A stretch of DNA of 38,267 nt from an uncultured Muribaculaceae bacterium (lineage in GTDB: Bacteria; Bacteroidota; Bacteroidia; Bacteroidales; Muribaculaceae): the NCBI GenBank assembly GCA_910584365.1, contig CAJUAF010000024.1, positions 1 through 38,267 of the forward strand. Reading direction: 5' to 3'. Positions 8,030 through 18,010 of the stretch are shown piece by piece. The notes under the pieces were generated by a model. The model worked only from the letters and a program-made list of their open reading frames with translations. It ran no database searches and was not told where the DNA came from. Within the stretch, counting starts at the first letter, position 1, and the number at the start of each line of letters is the position of its first letter. A program made the position numbers and the translations under genes.

Positions 8030-8194
8030 GCTTTTCGGAGTAAAGCGCGCTGTCGCGCCCTGCAACTGTCTGATAGTTAAGGGTGTGGAGTGTGCTGGAG
8101 GTGCGTATTGGCTCCTGCAGCTCCGGATATGTGCTGAACTGAAAAGAATAACAACGAAGAATAAACAAAAGTTAAAACCGACTAAAAAACTAAG
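8030..8194 (+). promoter_or_regulatory. Long 5' leader of rpsL
   Basis: About 165 bases lie between the predicted transcription start and the rpsL ATG. The first part is GC-rich with small inverted repeats (for example GCGCGC..GCGC near 8046-8058, and GGAG..CTCC near 8098-8115). The last 45 bases are A-rich and unstructured, as is common before Bacteroidetes starts. It could carry autogenous control of the operon, but no known leader motif was recognised. Confidence 0.35.
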
Positions 8195-8584
8195 ATGCCT
8201 ACTATTCAGCAATTAGTAAGAAAAGGACGCGAGACTCTTGTGGACAAGAGCAAATCGCCCGCGCTGGACTCCTGTCCTCAGCGTCGCGGCGTTTGTGTGC
8301 GCGTTTACACCACCACCCCCAAGAAACCTAACTCGGCTATGCGTAAGGTTGCCCGTGTGCGCCTCACCAACGGCAAGGAGGTCAACTCCTACATCCCCGG
8401 TGAAGGTCACAACCTGCAGGAACACTCCATCGTTCTGGTGCGCGGCGGTCGTGTGAAGGACCTTCCCGGTGTGCGCTACCACATCGTCCGCGGTACCCTC
8501 GATACCTCCGGTGTCAAGGACCGTACCCAGCGCCGTTCCAAATATGGAGCCAAGCGTCCCAAGGCAGGTGCTGCCAAGAAGTAA
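8195..8584 (+). CDS. rpsL: Small ribosomal subunit protein S12 (uS12)
   Basis: 129 residues. It sits in the decoding centre and helps control accuracy. The signature TPKKPNSAMRK (41-51) and GRVKDLPGVRYH (85-96) are intact. K43 and K88, the usual positions of streptomycin-resistance changes, are both wild type. D89 is the residue methylthiolated by RimO in E. coli. It is the first gene of the operon, and is followed by a 183-base spacer that holds no other gene. Confidence 0.98.
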   Translation: MPTIQQLVRKGRETLVDKSKSPALDSCPQRRGVCVRVYTTTPKKPNSAMRKVARVRLTNGKEVNSYIPGEGHNLQEHSIVLVRGGRVKDLPGVRYHIVRGTLDTSGVKDRTQRRSKYGAKRPKAGAAKK

Positions 8585-8767
8585 TCGGGCATAACCCCCG
8601 GTGAAGTTTTTACTGAAAGCACCACGAGAAATCAACCCTAAGTTTTTTACAACCTGTTTTTGATTCCTCGAGCTGACAACGGTTGAGTAAGCCCCGCGGC
8701 GGAGGCCCGGAGCTGAAGAAGACACCAGCCACGACAAGCAAAAACATTTCGCTGCTTAAACTAAACA

Positions 8768-9244
8768 ATGAGAAAAGCAAAGCCTAAGAAACGCCTCGTA
8801 CTGCCCGATCCCGTCTTTCATGACGTGAAAGTATCGAAGTTTGTGAACCATCTGATGTACGACGGCAAGAAGAACACCGCCTACACTATCTTCTACTCCG
8901 CACTTGAGACCGTTAAGTCCAAGATGCCCAACGAAGAGAAGACCGCTCTCGAAATCTGGAAGAAAGCCCTCGAGAACGTTACTCCCCAGGTTGAGGTGAA
9001 GAGCCGCCGCGTCGGTGGCGCCACTTTCCAGGTCCCCACCGAAATCCGCCCCGACCGTAAGGAATCCATTTCAATGAAAAACCTTATCAACTACGCCCGC
9101 AAACGTGGCGGCAAGACCATGAGCGACAAACTCGCCGCTGAAATCATGGACGCCTTCAACGATCAGGGCGGTGCATTCAAGCGCAAGGAAGATATGCACA
9201 AGATGGCCGAGGCCAACCGCGCTTTCGCCCACTTCCGTTTTTAA
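8768..9244 (+). CDS. rpsG: Small ribosomal subunit protein S7 (uS7)
   Basis: 158 residues, the usual length. It binds the 3' major domain of 16S rRNA, starts assembly of the 30S head, and in E. coli is the autogenous repressor of the str operon. The family motif VEVKSRRVGGATFQVP is present, as is the C-terminal MAEANRAFAHFRF. The start follows an A-rich stretch without Shine-Dalgarno. fusA begins 61 bases downstream. Confidence 0.98.
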   Translation: MRKAKPKKRLVLPDPVFHDVKVSKFVNHLMYDGKKNTAYTIFYSALETVKSKMPNEEKTALEIWKKALENVTPQVEVKSRRVGGATFQVPTEIRPDRKESISMKNLINYARKRGGKTMSDKLAAEIMDAFNDQGGAFKRKEDMHKMAEANRAFAHFRF

Positions 9245-9305
9245 GCCGCAGGCCGCTTGACCACCTGAAATTTCGTTTCATTGAACTAACGATTCCAAAA
9301 CCAAA

Positions 9306-11432
<2,127 letters not shown>

Positions 11433-11461
11433 TCTCCTGAAGGCGTCATCTCCCGAAACAC

Positions 11462-11503
11462 AAGGCGGGGGAGGCAGCAAATGATTCTTGACTCCCCCGC
11501 CTT
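11462..11503 (+). other. Long hairpin between fusA and rpsJ with two alternative 3' arms
   Basis: AAGGCGGGGGAG (11462-11473) pairs perfectly over 12 bases with CTCCCCCGCCTT (11492-11503), leaving an 18-base loop. A second copy of the 3' arm, CCCCCGCCTT, lies at 11509-11518 and could pair instead with 11462-11471. There is no U tract, so it is not a classical terminator. It marks the str/S10 boundary and could process, stabilise or attenuate the mRNA. Confidence 0.6.
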
Positions 11504-11566
11504 CATCACCCCCGCCTTCCGCGACGGGACATATAAAACAACAAAAACAACAAAACTAACTCAGCA

Positions 11567-11872
11567 ATGAGCCAGAAAATCCGAATCAAACTCAAATCTT
11601 ACGACCACAATCTGGTTGACAAGTCGGCCGAGAAGATTGTGAAGACAGTGAAGGCCACGGGCGCCGTTATCTCCGGTCCTATCCCCCTGCCTACCCACAA
11701 GCGTATCTTCACCGTAAACCGCTCCACCTTCGTCAACAAGAAGAGCCGCGAACAGTTCCAGCTTTCCTCCTACAAGCGTCTGATCGACATCTACAACTCG
11801 ACGGCCAAGACCGTAGACGCCCTCATGAAGCTCGAACTCCCCTCCGGCGTAGAGGTCGAAATCAAGGTCTGA
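11567..11872 (+). CDS. rpsJ: Small ribosomal subunit protein S10 (uS10/NusE)
   Basis: 101 residues. It is part of the 30S head and, as NusE, links NusB and NusG during transcription antitermination. The core reads KIRIKLKSYDHNLVDKSAEKI and PLPTHKRIFTVNRSTFVNKKSREQF, as in the family. It is the first gene of the S10 block. No promoter box is seen in the 134 bases after fusA, so it probably depends on read-through from the rpsL promoter. Confidence 0.98.
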   Translation: MSQKIRIKLKSYDHNLVDKSAEKIVKTVKATGAVISGPIPLPTHKRIFTVNRSTFVNKKSREQFQLSSYKRLIDIYNSTAKTVDALMKLELPSGVEVEIKV

Positions 11873-11960
11873 TACCCCCCGCGGATTATCCCCGACAAGG
11901 AAATCAGAATCCCAGGATTTGAACAAATCAGCAAACAATCTCAACAAACAATAAACTGAA

Positions 11961-12578
11961 ATGCCAGGATTATTAGGAAAGAAAATCGGAATGACATCCG
12001 TTTTCAGTGCCGACGGCAAGAACATGCCGTGCACTGTTATCGAAGTAGGCCCCTGTGTGGTTACCCAGGTCAAGACTGTTGAGACCGACGGCTACAATGC
12101 CCTTCAGCTCGGATTCCAGGAGCAGAAAGAAAAGCACTGCACCAAACCCGAACTTGGTCACTTCAAGAAGGCCGGTGTTACCCCCATGCGCCACTTGGCC
12201 GAGTTCAAAGGATTCGAGGGCGAATACAAGCCCGGCGACGTTATTAACGTTGACTTCTTCACCGAAAACGATTTTGTCGATATCGTCGGCACATCGAAGG
12301 GTAAGGGTTTCCAAGGTGTGGTAAAACGCCACGGTTTCGGCGGTGTCGGCCAGGCTACGCACGGCCAGCACAACCGTCTGCGCGCACCTGGTTCGATCGG
12401 TGCCTGCTCCTACCCCGCAAAGGTGTTCAAGGGAATGCGCATGGCCGGCCAGACAGGCAACGAACGTGTAACCGTTCAAAACCTCAAGGTCGTTAAAATC
12501 ATACCCGAACACAACGTGTTGATGATCAAGGGTTCAATCCCCGGAAGTAAAGGTTCAATCGTAATGATAGAGAAATAG
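11961..12578 (+). CDS. rplC: Large ribosomal subunit protein L3 (uL3)
   Basis: 205 residues. It binds 23S rRNA early in 50S assembly, and its loop reaches towards the peptidyl transferase centre. Visible family motifs are GLLGKKIGMTSVF at the N-terminus and the loop region ATHGQHNRLRAPGSIG, whose Gln is methylated by PrmB in E. coli. rplD begins only 3 bases after the stop, so the two are likely translated together. Confidence 0.98.
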   Translation: MPGLLGKKIGMTSVFSADGKNMPCTVIEVGPCVVTQVKTVETDGYNALQLGFQEQKEKHCTKPELGHFKKAGVTPMRHLAEFKGFEGEYKPGDVINVDFFTENDFVDIVGTSKGKGFQGVVKRHGFGGVGQATHGQHNRLRAPGSIGACSYPAKVFKGMRMAGQTGNERVTVQNLKVVKIIPEHNVLMIKGSIPGSKGSIVMIEK

Positions 12579-12581
12579 TCA

Positions 12582-13202
12582 ATGGAACTCGCAATCTACA
12601 ACATAAAAGGAGAGGATACCGGCCGCAAGGCTCTCCTCAACGACGAGGTGTTCGCCATCGACGTTAACGAACACGCTATCTATCTCGACGTTAAGCAGTA
12701 CCTGGCCAACCAGCGTCAGGGTACCCACAAGTCGAAAGAGCGCAGCGAGGTTTCCGGCTCTACCCGCAAGCTCCACAAGCAGAAGGGTGGCGGCGGCAGC
12801 CGTATCGGTGATATCAACTCGCCCGTTCTCGTAGGCGGTGGCCGCGTCTTCGGTCCCCGTCCCCGCGACTACCGTTTCAAACTCAACAAGAAACTCAAGA
12901 ATCTCGCCCGTCGCTCCGCCCTCTCCCAGAAGGCAAAGGACGGCCAGATCACAATCGTCGAGGACTTCACTTTCGAGGCCCCCAAGACCAAGAACTTCCT
13001 CTCCGTGGCCGACAGCCTCAAGGTTGCCGACAAGAGAGCCCTCTTCGTGCTTGGCGCAGCCGATGTGAACGTGGCCCTTTCGGCCCGCAACCTGCCCGAA
13101 ACCCGGGTTATGCGCGCCGCCGACCTCAACACCTACGCCGTGATGAACAACAAGGCTATGGTAATCACCGAGAGCGGCCTCGAAATCGTTAACAAACTCT
13201 AA
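12582..13202 (+). CDS. rplD: Large ribosomal subunit protein L4 (uL4)
   Basis: 206 residues. It lines the peptide exit tunnel; in E. coli it also represses the S10 operon by acting on its leader. The tunnel loop, TRKLHKQKGGGGSRIGD followed by GGGRVFGPRPRDY, is intact, with no sign of macrolide-resistance deletions. No E. coli-like S10 leader is seen upstream of rpsJ, so that control may be absent or different. Confidence 0.98.
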   Translation: MELAIYNIKGEDTGRKALLNDEVFAIDVNEHAIYLDVKQYLANQRQGTHKSKERSEVSGSTRKLHKQKGGGGSRIGDINSPVLVGGGRVFGPRPRDYRFKLNKKLKNLARRSALSQKAKDGQITIVEDFTFEAPKTKNFLSVADSLKVADKRALFVLGAADVNVALSARNLPETRVMRAADLNTYAVMNNKAMVITESGLEIVNKL

Positions 13203-13207
13203 CCTTC

Positions 13208-13214
13208 AGGAGGA
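13208..13214 (+). promoter_or_regulatory. Consensus Shine-Dalgarno site of rplW
   Basis: AGGAGGA lies 9 bases before the rplW ATG. Nearly every other start in this operon has only A-rich or unremarkable sequence upstream, as is usual in Bacteroidetes, so this site stands out. Confidence 0.7.
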
Positions 13215-13223
13215 ACATCAACA

Positions 13224-13514
13224 ATGGAAATTTCAATCCAGCCCATCGTTACAGAAGCGGCCACCAAGCTTACCGACAAGCTCAACCGCTACACTTTCCG
13301 TGTTTCGCCCGATGCCAACAAGTTCCAGATCAAGGACCTGGTAGAAAAACTCTACGGCGTGAAGGTTGAAGCAGTCAACACCGCAGTTGTCCGCGGCAAG
13401 AACAAGAGCCGTTACACCAAGTCCGGCCTCCTGCGCGGAAAAACCAATCAGTGGAAAAAAGCCTACATCACTCTTGCTGAAGGCCAGACCATTGATTTCT
13501 ACAGCAATATCTAA
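13224..13514 (+). CDS. rplW: Large ribosomal subunit protein L23 (uL23)
   Basis: 96 residues. It lies at the tunnel exit, where trigger factor, SRP and SecY dock. The body reads PIVTEAATKLTDKLNRYTF and the typical long loop VRGKNKSRYTKSGLLRGKT. It has one of only two consensus Shine-Dalgarno sites in the whole operon. A 200-base structured spacer without a gene separates it from rplB. Confidence 0.97.
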   Translation: MEISIQPIVTEAATKLTDKLNRYTFRVSPDANKFQIKDLVEKLYGVKVEAVNTAVVRGKNKSRYTKSGLLRGKTNQWKKAYITLAEGQTIDFYSNI

Positions 13515-13517
13515 TAA

Positions 13518-13596
13518 CATCCTTCGGGATGCGGGGCGCAGCCCGGCGCGCCGCTCCCCCCTGACGGTCCAAGGCCGATTCCCGCTCCGGCGGGAA
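13518..13596 (+). other. Structured spacer hairpins between rplW and rplB
   Basis: Three bases after the rplW stop, CATCC-TTCG-GGATG (13518-13531) forms a hairpin with the very stable C(UUCG)G tetraloop. Further on, TTCCCGC-TCCG-GCGGGAA (13579-13596) is a perfect 7-base-pair stem. The whole 200-base spacer (13515-13714) is GC-rich, then turns A-rich before rplB. No tRNA or known RNA family was recognised, and there is no U tract for a terminator. Confidence 0.5.
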
Positions 13597-13714
13597 CGGC
13601 GGCCGGGACCCCGGGCCGGAGAGCAGCTATGTCGGGAACACGTTCCAGGGCCGGAAAACCTATCGGTCCGCACCAATCCCCGCCACCCGCAATGATATTA
13701 TCTATTAACAAGAA

Positions 13715-14542
13715 ATGGCAGTAAGAAAATTCAAGCCCACCACACCCGGGCAGAGACACAAAGTTATTGGCGTGTTCAAAGGAGCGATCACTGCTACAAC
13801 GCCAGAGAAATCTCTTACAGTCGGTAAAAAAAGCACCGGCGGACGTAACGCCGAAGGCCACCTGACCACCCGCTACCTTGGAGGAGGCCACAAACGCAAA
13901 TACCGTATCATTGACTTTAAGAGAAACAAAGACGGTGTGCCCGCAGTCGTAAAGAGCATCGAGTACGATCCCAACCGTTCGGCCCGAATCGCCCTGCTCT
14001 ACTACGCTGACGGTTCCAAAACCTACATCATTGCACCCAACGGCTTAGAAGTTGGCCAGACAGTCCTCTCAGGCGCCGAGGCAGCCCCCGAAGTGGGCAA
14101 CGCCCTCCCCCTGGGCAAGATCCCTGTCGGTACTGTAATCCACAACATCGAGCTTCGCCCCGGCCAGGGAGCCTTCATGGCCCGCTCCGCCGGCACTTTC
14201 GCCCAGCTCGTATCCCGCGAAGGGGACTACGCCATCGTGAAGCTCCCTTCGGGCGAGACCCGCAAGATCCTTTGCGCCTGCAAGGCAACCATCGGAGTTG
14301 TCGGCAACTCGGAACACTCCCTGGAGCGTTCGGGCAAGGCCGGCCGCAGCCGCTGGCTGGGACGCCGCCCCCACAACCGCGGTGTTGTCATGAACCCTGT
14401 CGATCACCCCATGGGTGGTGGCGAAGGCCGCGCTTCCGGAGGTCATCCCCGTTCGCGCAAGGGCCTTTACTCGAAGGGTCTCAAGACCCGTGCGCCGAAG
14501 AAGAGTTCTTCGAAGTACATTATCGAAAGAAGGAAAAAGTAA
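13715..14542 (+). CDS. rplB: Large ribosomal subunit protein L2 (uL2)
   Basis: 275 residues. It joins the subunits and supports the peptidyl transferase centre. The signature NPVDHPMGGGEGRASGGHP is present; its His (residue 231) corresponds to the functionally important H229 of E. coli. The start is an ATG after A-rich sequence, following an unusually long spacer. rpsS follows after 34 bases. Confidence 0.98.
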   Translation: MAVRKFKPTTPGQRHKVIGVFKGAITATTPEKSLTVGKKSTGGRNAEGHLTTRYLGGGHKRKYRIIDFKRNKDGVPAVVKSIEYDPNRSARIALLYYADGSKTYIIAPNGLEVGQTVLSGAEAAPEVGNALPLGKIPVGTVIHNIELRPGQGAFMARSAGTFAQLVSREGDYAIVKLPSGETRKILCACKATIGVVGNSEHSLERSGKAGRSRWLGRRPHNRGVVMNPVDHPMGGGEGRASGGHPRSRKGLYSKGLKTRAPKKSSSKYIIERRKK

Positions 14543-14576
14543 TCTCGTAGCTAACTTCTAACCAGATCTCAAAAGA

Positions 14577-14846
14577 ATGAGTCGTTCACTTAAAAAAGGC
14601 CCCTTTATCAGCGTCAAGCTCGAAAAGAAGGTAAACGCAATGGAAGCTTCCGGCAAGAAGTCGGTCATCAAGACCTGGAGCCGCGCTTCGATGATTGCTC
14701 CTGAATTCGTAGGCCACACCTTCGCCGTCCACAACGGCAACAAGTTCATTCCGGTCTACGTGACCGAGAACATGGTAGGCCACAAGCTCGGCGAGTTCGC
14801 CCCCACCCGCAACTTCCGCGGCCACGGCGGCAACAAGAAGAAATAA
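14577..14846 (+). CDS. rpsS: Small ribosomal subunit protein S19 (uS19)
   Basis: 89 residues. It forms a head complex with S13 near the A-site tRNA. The family features MSRSLKKGPFISVKLEKK, VIKTWSRASMIAPEFVGHTFAVHNG and the end GEFAPTRNFRGHGG are all present. A 95-base A-rich spacer separates it from rplV. Confidence 0.98.
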   Translation: MSRSLKKGPFISVKLEKKVNAMEASGKKSVIKTWSRASMIAPEFVGHTFAVHNGNKFIPVYVTENMVGHKLGEFAPTRNFRGHGGNKKK

Positions 14847-14941
14847 TCCCCGGCGGATTCTCTTCCAACCAACTTCTCAAAAGCTGATAACAGAAAAGGC
14901 TTAAGTAAAAATTCCCTTTAAAAAAACGAACATCAAATAAA

Positions 14942-15361
14942 ATGGGTGTAAGAAAAAGAAACTCCGCTCAGGCAAGAAAGGACGCCCTCAAGGACATCGC
15001 TTTCGCCAAGCTGACCAACGTCCCCTCGTCGCCTCGCAAGATGCGCCTGGTGGCTGACCTGGTCCGCGGCAAAGAAGTGTTCCGCGCCCTGGGTATCCTC
15101 AAGTTCTCCAACAAGGAGGCTGCCGCTCGTGTCGAAAAGCTCCTGCGCTCGGCCATCGCCAACTGGGAGGCCAAAAACGACCGCAAGGCTGAATCCGGCG
15201 AACTCTATATCTCCACTATCTTCGTTGACCCGGCTCCCATGCTCAAGCGTCTTCGCACAGCTCCCCAGGGCCGCGGTTACCGTATCCGCAAACGTGCCAA
15301 CCACGTGACTCTCGTGGTAGACACAATCGACAAAGATGTAACCATCAAGGACAAAGACTAA
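14942..15361 (+). CDS. rplV: Large ribosomal subunit protein L22 (uL22)
   Basis: 139 residues. A long beta-hairpin lines the narrow part of the exit tunnel. Motifs seen are VPSSPRKMRLVADLVRGK and the hairpin region APMLKRLRTAPQGRGYRIRK, which is intact, without the deletion linked to erythromycin resistance. The N-terminus carries a basic extension (MGVRKRNSAQARKDALKD). rpsC begins 4 bases after the stop, suggesting coupled translation. Confidence 0.98.
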   Translation: MGVRKRNSAQARKDALKDIAFAKLTNVPSSPRKMRLVADLVRGKEVFRALGILKFSNKEAAARVEKLLRSAIANWEAKNDRKAESGELYISTIFVDPAPMLKRLRTAPQGRGYRIRKRANHVTLVVDTIDKDVTIKDKD

Positions 15362-15364
15362 CCT

Positions 15365-16117
15365 ATGGGACAGAAAGTAAATCCTATCAGCAACCGCCTC
15401 GGCGTTATCCGCGGCTGGGATTCCAACTGGTTCGGCGGCAAGAAGTACGGCGAAACCCTTCTGGAAGACTCTAAGCTCCGTAAGTACCTCAACGTCCGTC
15501 TGGCCAAATCAAGCGTCTCCCGCATCGTTATCGAGCGTACTCTCAAGCTCATTACAATAACCGTCTGCACCTCCCGCCCCGGCCTGATCATCGGCAAGGG
15601 TGGCGCCGAGGTAGACAAACTCAAGGAAGAACTCAAGAAAATCACCGACAAGGATGTTCAGATCAACATCTTCGAAGTGAAGCGTCCCGAACTCGACGCC
15701 CAGATTGTAGCTTCCACCATCGCCCGCCAGATTGAAGGCAAAATCGCCTACCGCCGCGCCGTGAAGATGGCTGTCGCAGCCACCATGCGCTCCGGCGCCG
15801 AAGGCATCAAGGTTCAGGTCAGCGGCCGCCTCAACGGCGCCGAAATGGCCCGCTCCGAAATGTTCAAGGAAGGCCGTACACCGCTCCACACACTGCGTGC
15901 CGACATCGACTACGCACTGGTGGAAGCCCACACCAAAGTAGGTGTGGTAGGTGTGAAGGTATGGATCTGCCGCGGTGAAGTCTACGGCAAGCGCGACCTC
16001 GCTCCCAACTTCACCAACACCGGCAAGGAAGGCCGCCCCGCCGGCGGCGACCGCGGCAACCAGCGCCGCGGCGGCTTCCGCAAACCCCGTAACGCCTCCT
16101 CCAACAACAGCCGTTAA
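15365..16117 (+). CDS. rpsC: Small ribosomal subunit protein S3 (uS3)
   Basis: 250 residues, somewhat longer than the 233 of E. coli. It forms part of the mRNA entry channel. A KH domain (RPGLIIGKGGAEVDKL) and the C-terminal domain (KVGVVGVKVWICRGEVYG) are clear. The extra length is a Gly/Arg/Asn-rich tail (GGDRGNQRRGGFRKPRN..NNSR) that should be disordered and may bind RNA. A 178-base spacer with a strong hairpin follows. Confidence 0.98.
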   Translation: MGQKVNPISNRLGVIRGWDSNWFGGKKYGETLLEDSKLRKYLNVRLAKSSVSRIVIERTLKLITITVCTSRPGLIIGKGGAEVDKLKEELKKITDKDVQINIFEVKRPELDAQIVASTIARQIEGKIAYRRAVKMAVAATMRSGAEGIKVQVSGRLNGAEMARSEMFKEGRTPLHTLRADIDYALVEAHTKVGVVGVKVWICRGEVYGKRDLAPNFTNTGKEGRPAGGDRGNQRRGGFRKPRNASSNNSR

Positions 16118-16215
16118 TTCTCTCACCGGGACTTCGGCTCCCCCCTCCCGAGGAATGTAACCCTGCCGCCGGCCGCCCCCTTCCTCATAGGCCGCGGCGC
16201 CCTGCAGACCATAAA

Positions 16216-16256
16216 GCGCCCGGGGCGGATTGATCGACAAGCTTCCGCCCCGGCGC
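16216..16256 (+). other. Long GC-rich hairpin between rpsC and rplP
   Basis: GCGCC and GGGGCGG (16216-16228, with one bulged C) pair with CCGCCCC and GGCGC (16245-16256), 12 pairs around a 16-base loop. It lies in the 178-base spacer 16118-16295. No T tract follows directly; five T occur only at 16277-16281. It looks like the hairpins after fusA and after rplE in stem length and loop size. Confidence 0.5.
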
Positions 16257-16295
16257 CCCACGGAGGACAGCCCCCCTTTTTAACATCTACTAAAA

Positions 16296-16727
16296 ATGTT
16301 ACAACCGAAAAAAACTAAATTTCGCAGAGTACAGAAAGGCCGCGCCAAAGGTAACGCCCAGCGCGGCAATCAGCTCGCATTCGGTTCGTTCGGTATCAAG
16401 ACCCTCGAGACCAAATGGATTACCGGACGCCAGATTGAGGCTGCTCGTATCGCTGTGACCCGTTATATGCAACGCCAGGGACAGCTCTGGATCCGCATCT
16501 TCCCCGACAAACCCATCACCAAGAAGCCTCTTGACGTACGTATGGGTAAAGGTAAAGGTAACCCCGAAGGATTCGTGGCTTCCGTCACCCCCGGCCGCAT
16601 GATCATCGAAATCGACGGCGTACCCTTCGACGTAGCAAAGGAAGCCCTCCGCCTGGGCGCCCAGAAGCTCCCCGTCACCACCAAGTTCGTCGTATCCCGC
16701 GACTACGATCCCTCGCTCACCCTGTAA
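16296..16727 (+). CDS. rplP: Large ribosomal subunit protein L16 (uL16)
   Basis: 143 residues. It sits close to the A site and organises the 5S rRNA region; it joins 50S late in assembly. It begins MLQPKKTKFRRVQKGRAKGN and contains RMGKGKGNPEGFVASVTPGR, as in the family. Start is ATG after A-rich sequence. Confidence 0.98.
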   Translation: MLQPKKTKFRRVQKGRAKGNAQRGNQLAFGSFGIKTLETKWITGRQIEAARIAVTRYMQRQGQLWIRIFPDKPITKKPLDVRMGKGKGNPEGFVASVTPGRMIIEIDGVPFDVAKEALRLGAQKLPVTTKFVVSRDYDPSLTL

Positions 16728-16769
16728 TCATCCCGTCAGTTTAACATTCAAAAGCCACAGAAGAAAGCT

Positions 16770-16967
16770 ATGAAGAAAGAAGAAATCAAAGAGCTGTCTA
16801 CGGCCGATCTTCGCGAGCGCCTGGCTGAGATGGAGAAGGACTACCTTCAGCAGAAGGCCAACCACGCTGTCTCCCCCCTGGACAACCCCGCGAAAATCAC
16901 AGCTGACCGCAAGATGATCGCACGTGTGAAAACCGAGCTGCGCGCCCGCGAACTCGCCCAGAAGTAA
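16770..16967 (+). CDS. rpmC: Large ribosomal subunit protein L29 (uL29)
   Basis: 65 residues forming two long helices at the tunnel exit next to L23. The pattern EIKELSTADLRERLAEMEKD and the C-terminal RKMIARVKTELRAREL fit the family. The mRNA upstream has a weak purine stretch (AAGAAAGC) only. Confidence 0.96.
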   Translation: MKKEEIKELSTADLRERLAEMEKDYLQQKANHAVSPLDNPAKITADRKMIARVKTELRARELAQK

Positions 16968-17012
16968 TCCCCATATTAACCGTAATAACCCCTTACTCTT
17001 ATTCAACCGATC

Positions 17013-17273
17013 ATGGAAGAAAAAAGAAATCTGCGCAAAGAGCGCATCGGCATCGTGTCGAGCAACAAGGGCGACAAGTCGATCACCGTTACGGTGAAAT
17101 GGAAGGAGAAACACCCCATCTACGGCAAGTTCGTCAACAAGACCAAGAAATATCACGCCCACGACGAAAACAACGTCTGCAGCGTCGGCGACAAAGTTCG
17201 CCTCATGGAAACCCGTCCTCTGTCCAAGACAAAGCGATGGAGATTAGTTGAAATCATCGAAAAAGTTAAGTAA
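17013..17273 (+). CDS. rpsQ: Small ribosomal subunit protein S17 (uS17)
   Basis: 86 residues with an OB fold that binds the 5' domain of 16S rRNA early in assembly. Motifs: RKERIGIVSSNKGDKSITV and YHAHDENNVCSVGDKVRLMETRPLSKTK. rplN begins 4 bases after the stop (TAAGCCATG), so the two are probably coupled. Confidence 0.97.
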   Translation: MEEKRNLRKERIGIVSSNKGDKSITVTVKWKEKHPIYGKFVNKTKKYHAHDENNVCSVGDKVRLMETRPLSKTKRWRLVEIIEKVK

Positions 17274-17276
17274 GCC

Positions 17277-17642
17277 ATGATACAGACCGAATCTCGACTG
17301 ACCGTTGCCGACAACAGCGGTGCAAAAGAGGCCCTGTGCATCCACGTACTCGGTGGTACCGGCCGTCGTTACGCTTCCGTAGGAGACATCATCGTTGTCT
17401 CCGTAAAGAGCGTCATCCCCTCCTCCGACGTCAAGAAGGGTACTGTCTCCAAAGCTGTCGTTGTCCGCACAAAGAAGGAAATCCGCCGTCCCGACGGTTC
17501 CTACATCCGCTTCGATGACAACGCCTGCGTGCTGCTCAACAACGCCGGTGAACTCCGCGGAACCCGTATCTTCGGCCCCGTTGCCCGCGAACTGCGCGCC
17601 ACCAACATGAAGATTGTCTCCCTCGCTCCCGAGGTCCTCTAA
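17277..17642 (+). CDS. rplN: Large ribosomal subunit protein L14 (uL14)
   Basis: 121 residues. It lies at the subunit interface and is the binding site of the silencing factor RsfS. The family start MIQTESRLTVADNSGAKEA and the end GTRIFGPVARELR..MKIVSLAPEVL are typical and complete. Confidence 0.98.
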   Translation: MIQTESRLTVADNSGAKEALCIHVLGGTGRRYASVGDIIVVSVKSVIPSSDVKKGTVSKAVVVRTKKEIRRPDGSYIRFDDNACVLLNNAGELRGTRIFGPVARELRATNMKIVSLAPEVL

Positions 17643-17689
17643 TTTCTGTCAACAAAACCGTAAACAACAACTGACACGTAATCCCCATT

Positions 17690-18010
17690 ATGAGCAAAAT
17701 GCATATTAAAAAGGGCGATACCGTTTACGTTCTCTCAGGCGAGGACCGCGGCAAACAGGGTCGCGTGCTTTCTGTGGACGCTGCCAAGAACCGCGCCGTC
17801 GTAGAAGGCGTCAACATCGTCTCCAAGAGTACCAAGCCCACCGCCAAGTACCCCCAGGGAGGTATCGTAAAGATGGAAGCCCCCATCAATATTTCTAACC
17901 TCAGCCTCATCGATCCCAAAAGCGGCAAGCCGACCCGCATCGGTATCCGCGTAAACGATAAGGGCGAGAAAGTTCGTTACGCTAAAAAATCCGGAGAGGA
18001 AATCAAATGA
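17690..18010 (+). CDS. rplX: Large ribosomal subunit protein L24 (uL24)
   Basis: 106 residues. An assembly initiator that binds the 5' end of 23S rRNA. The KOW motif is seen at KKGDTVYVLSGEDRGKQGRVL. Its stop codon overlaps the rplE start (ATGA at 18007-18010), a clear case of translational coupling. Confidence 0.98.
   Translation: MSKMHIKKGDTVYVLSGEDRGKQGRVLSVDAAKNRAVVEGVNIVSKSTKPTAKYPQGGIVKMEAPINISNLSLIDPKSGKPTRIGIRVNDKGEKVRYAKKSGEEIK

Noticed and set aside
11433..11566. A tuf gene or its remains after fusA
   Set aside because: The spacer holds only a hairpin and A-rich sequence; tuf must lie elsewhere.
13515..13714. A tRNA in the rplW-rplB spacer
   Set aside because: No cloverleaf, anticodon arm or TTCGA-type T loop in the right arrangement.
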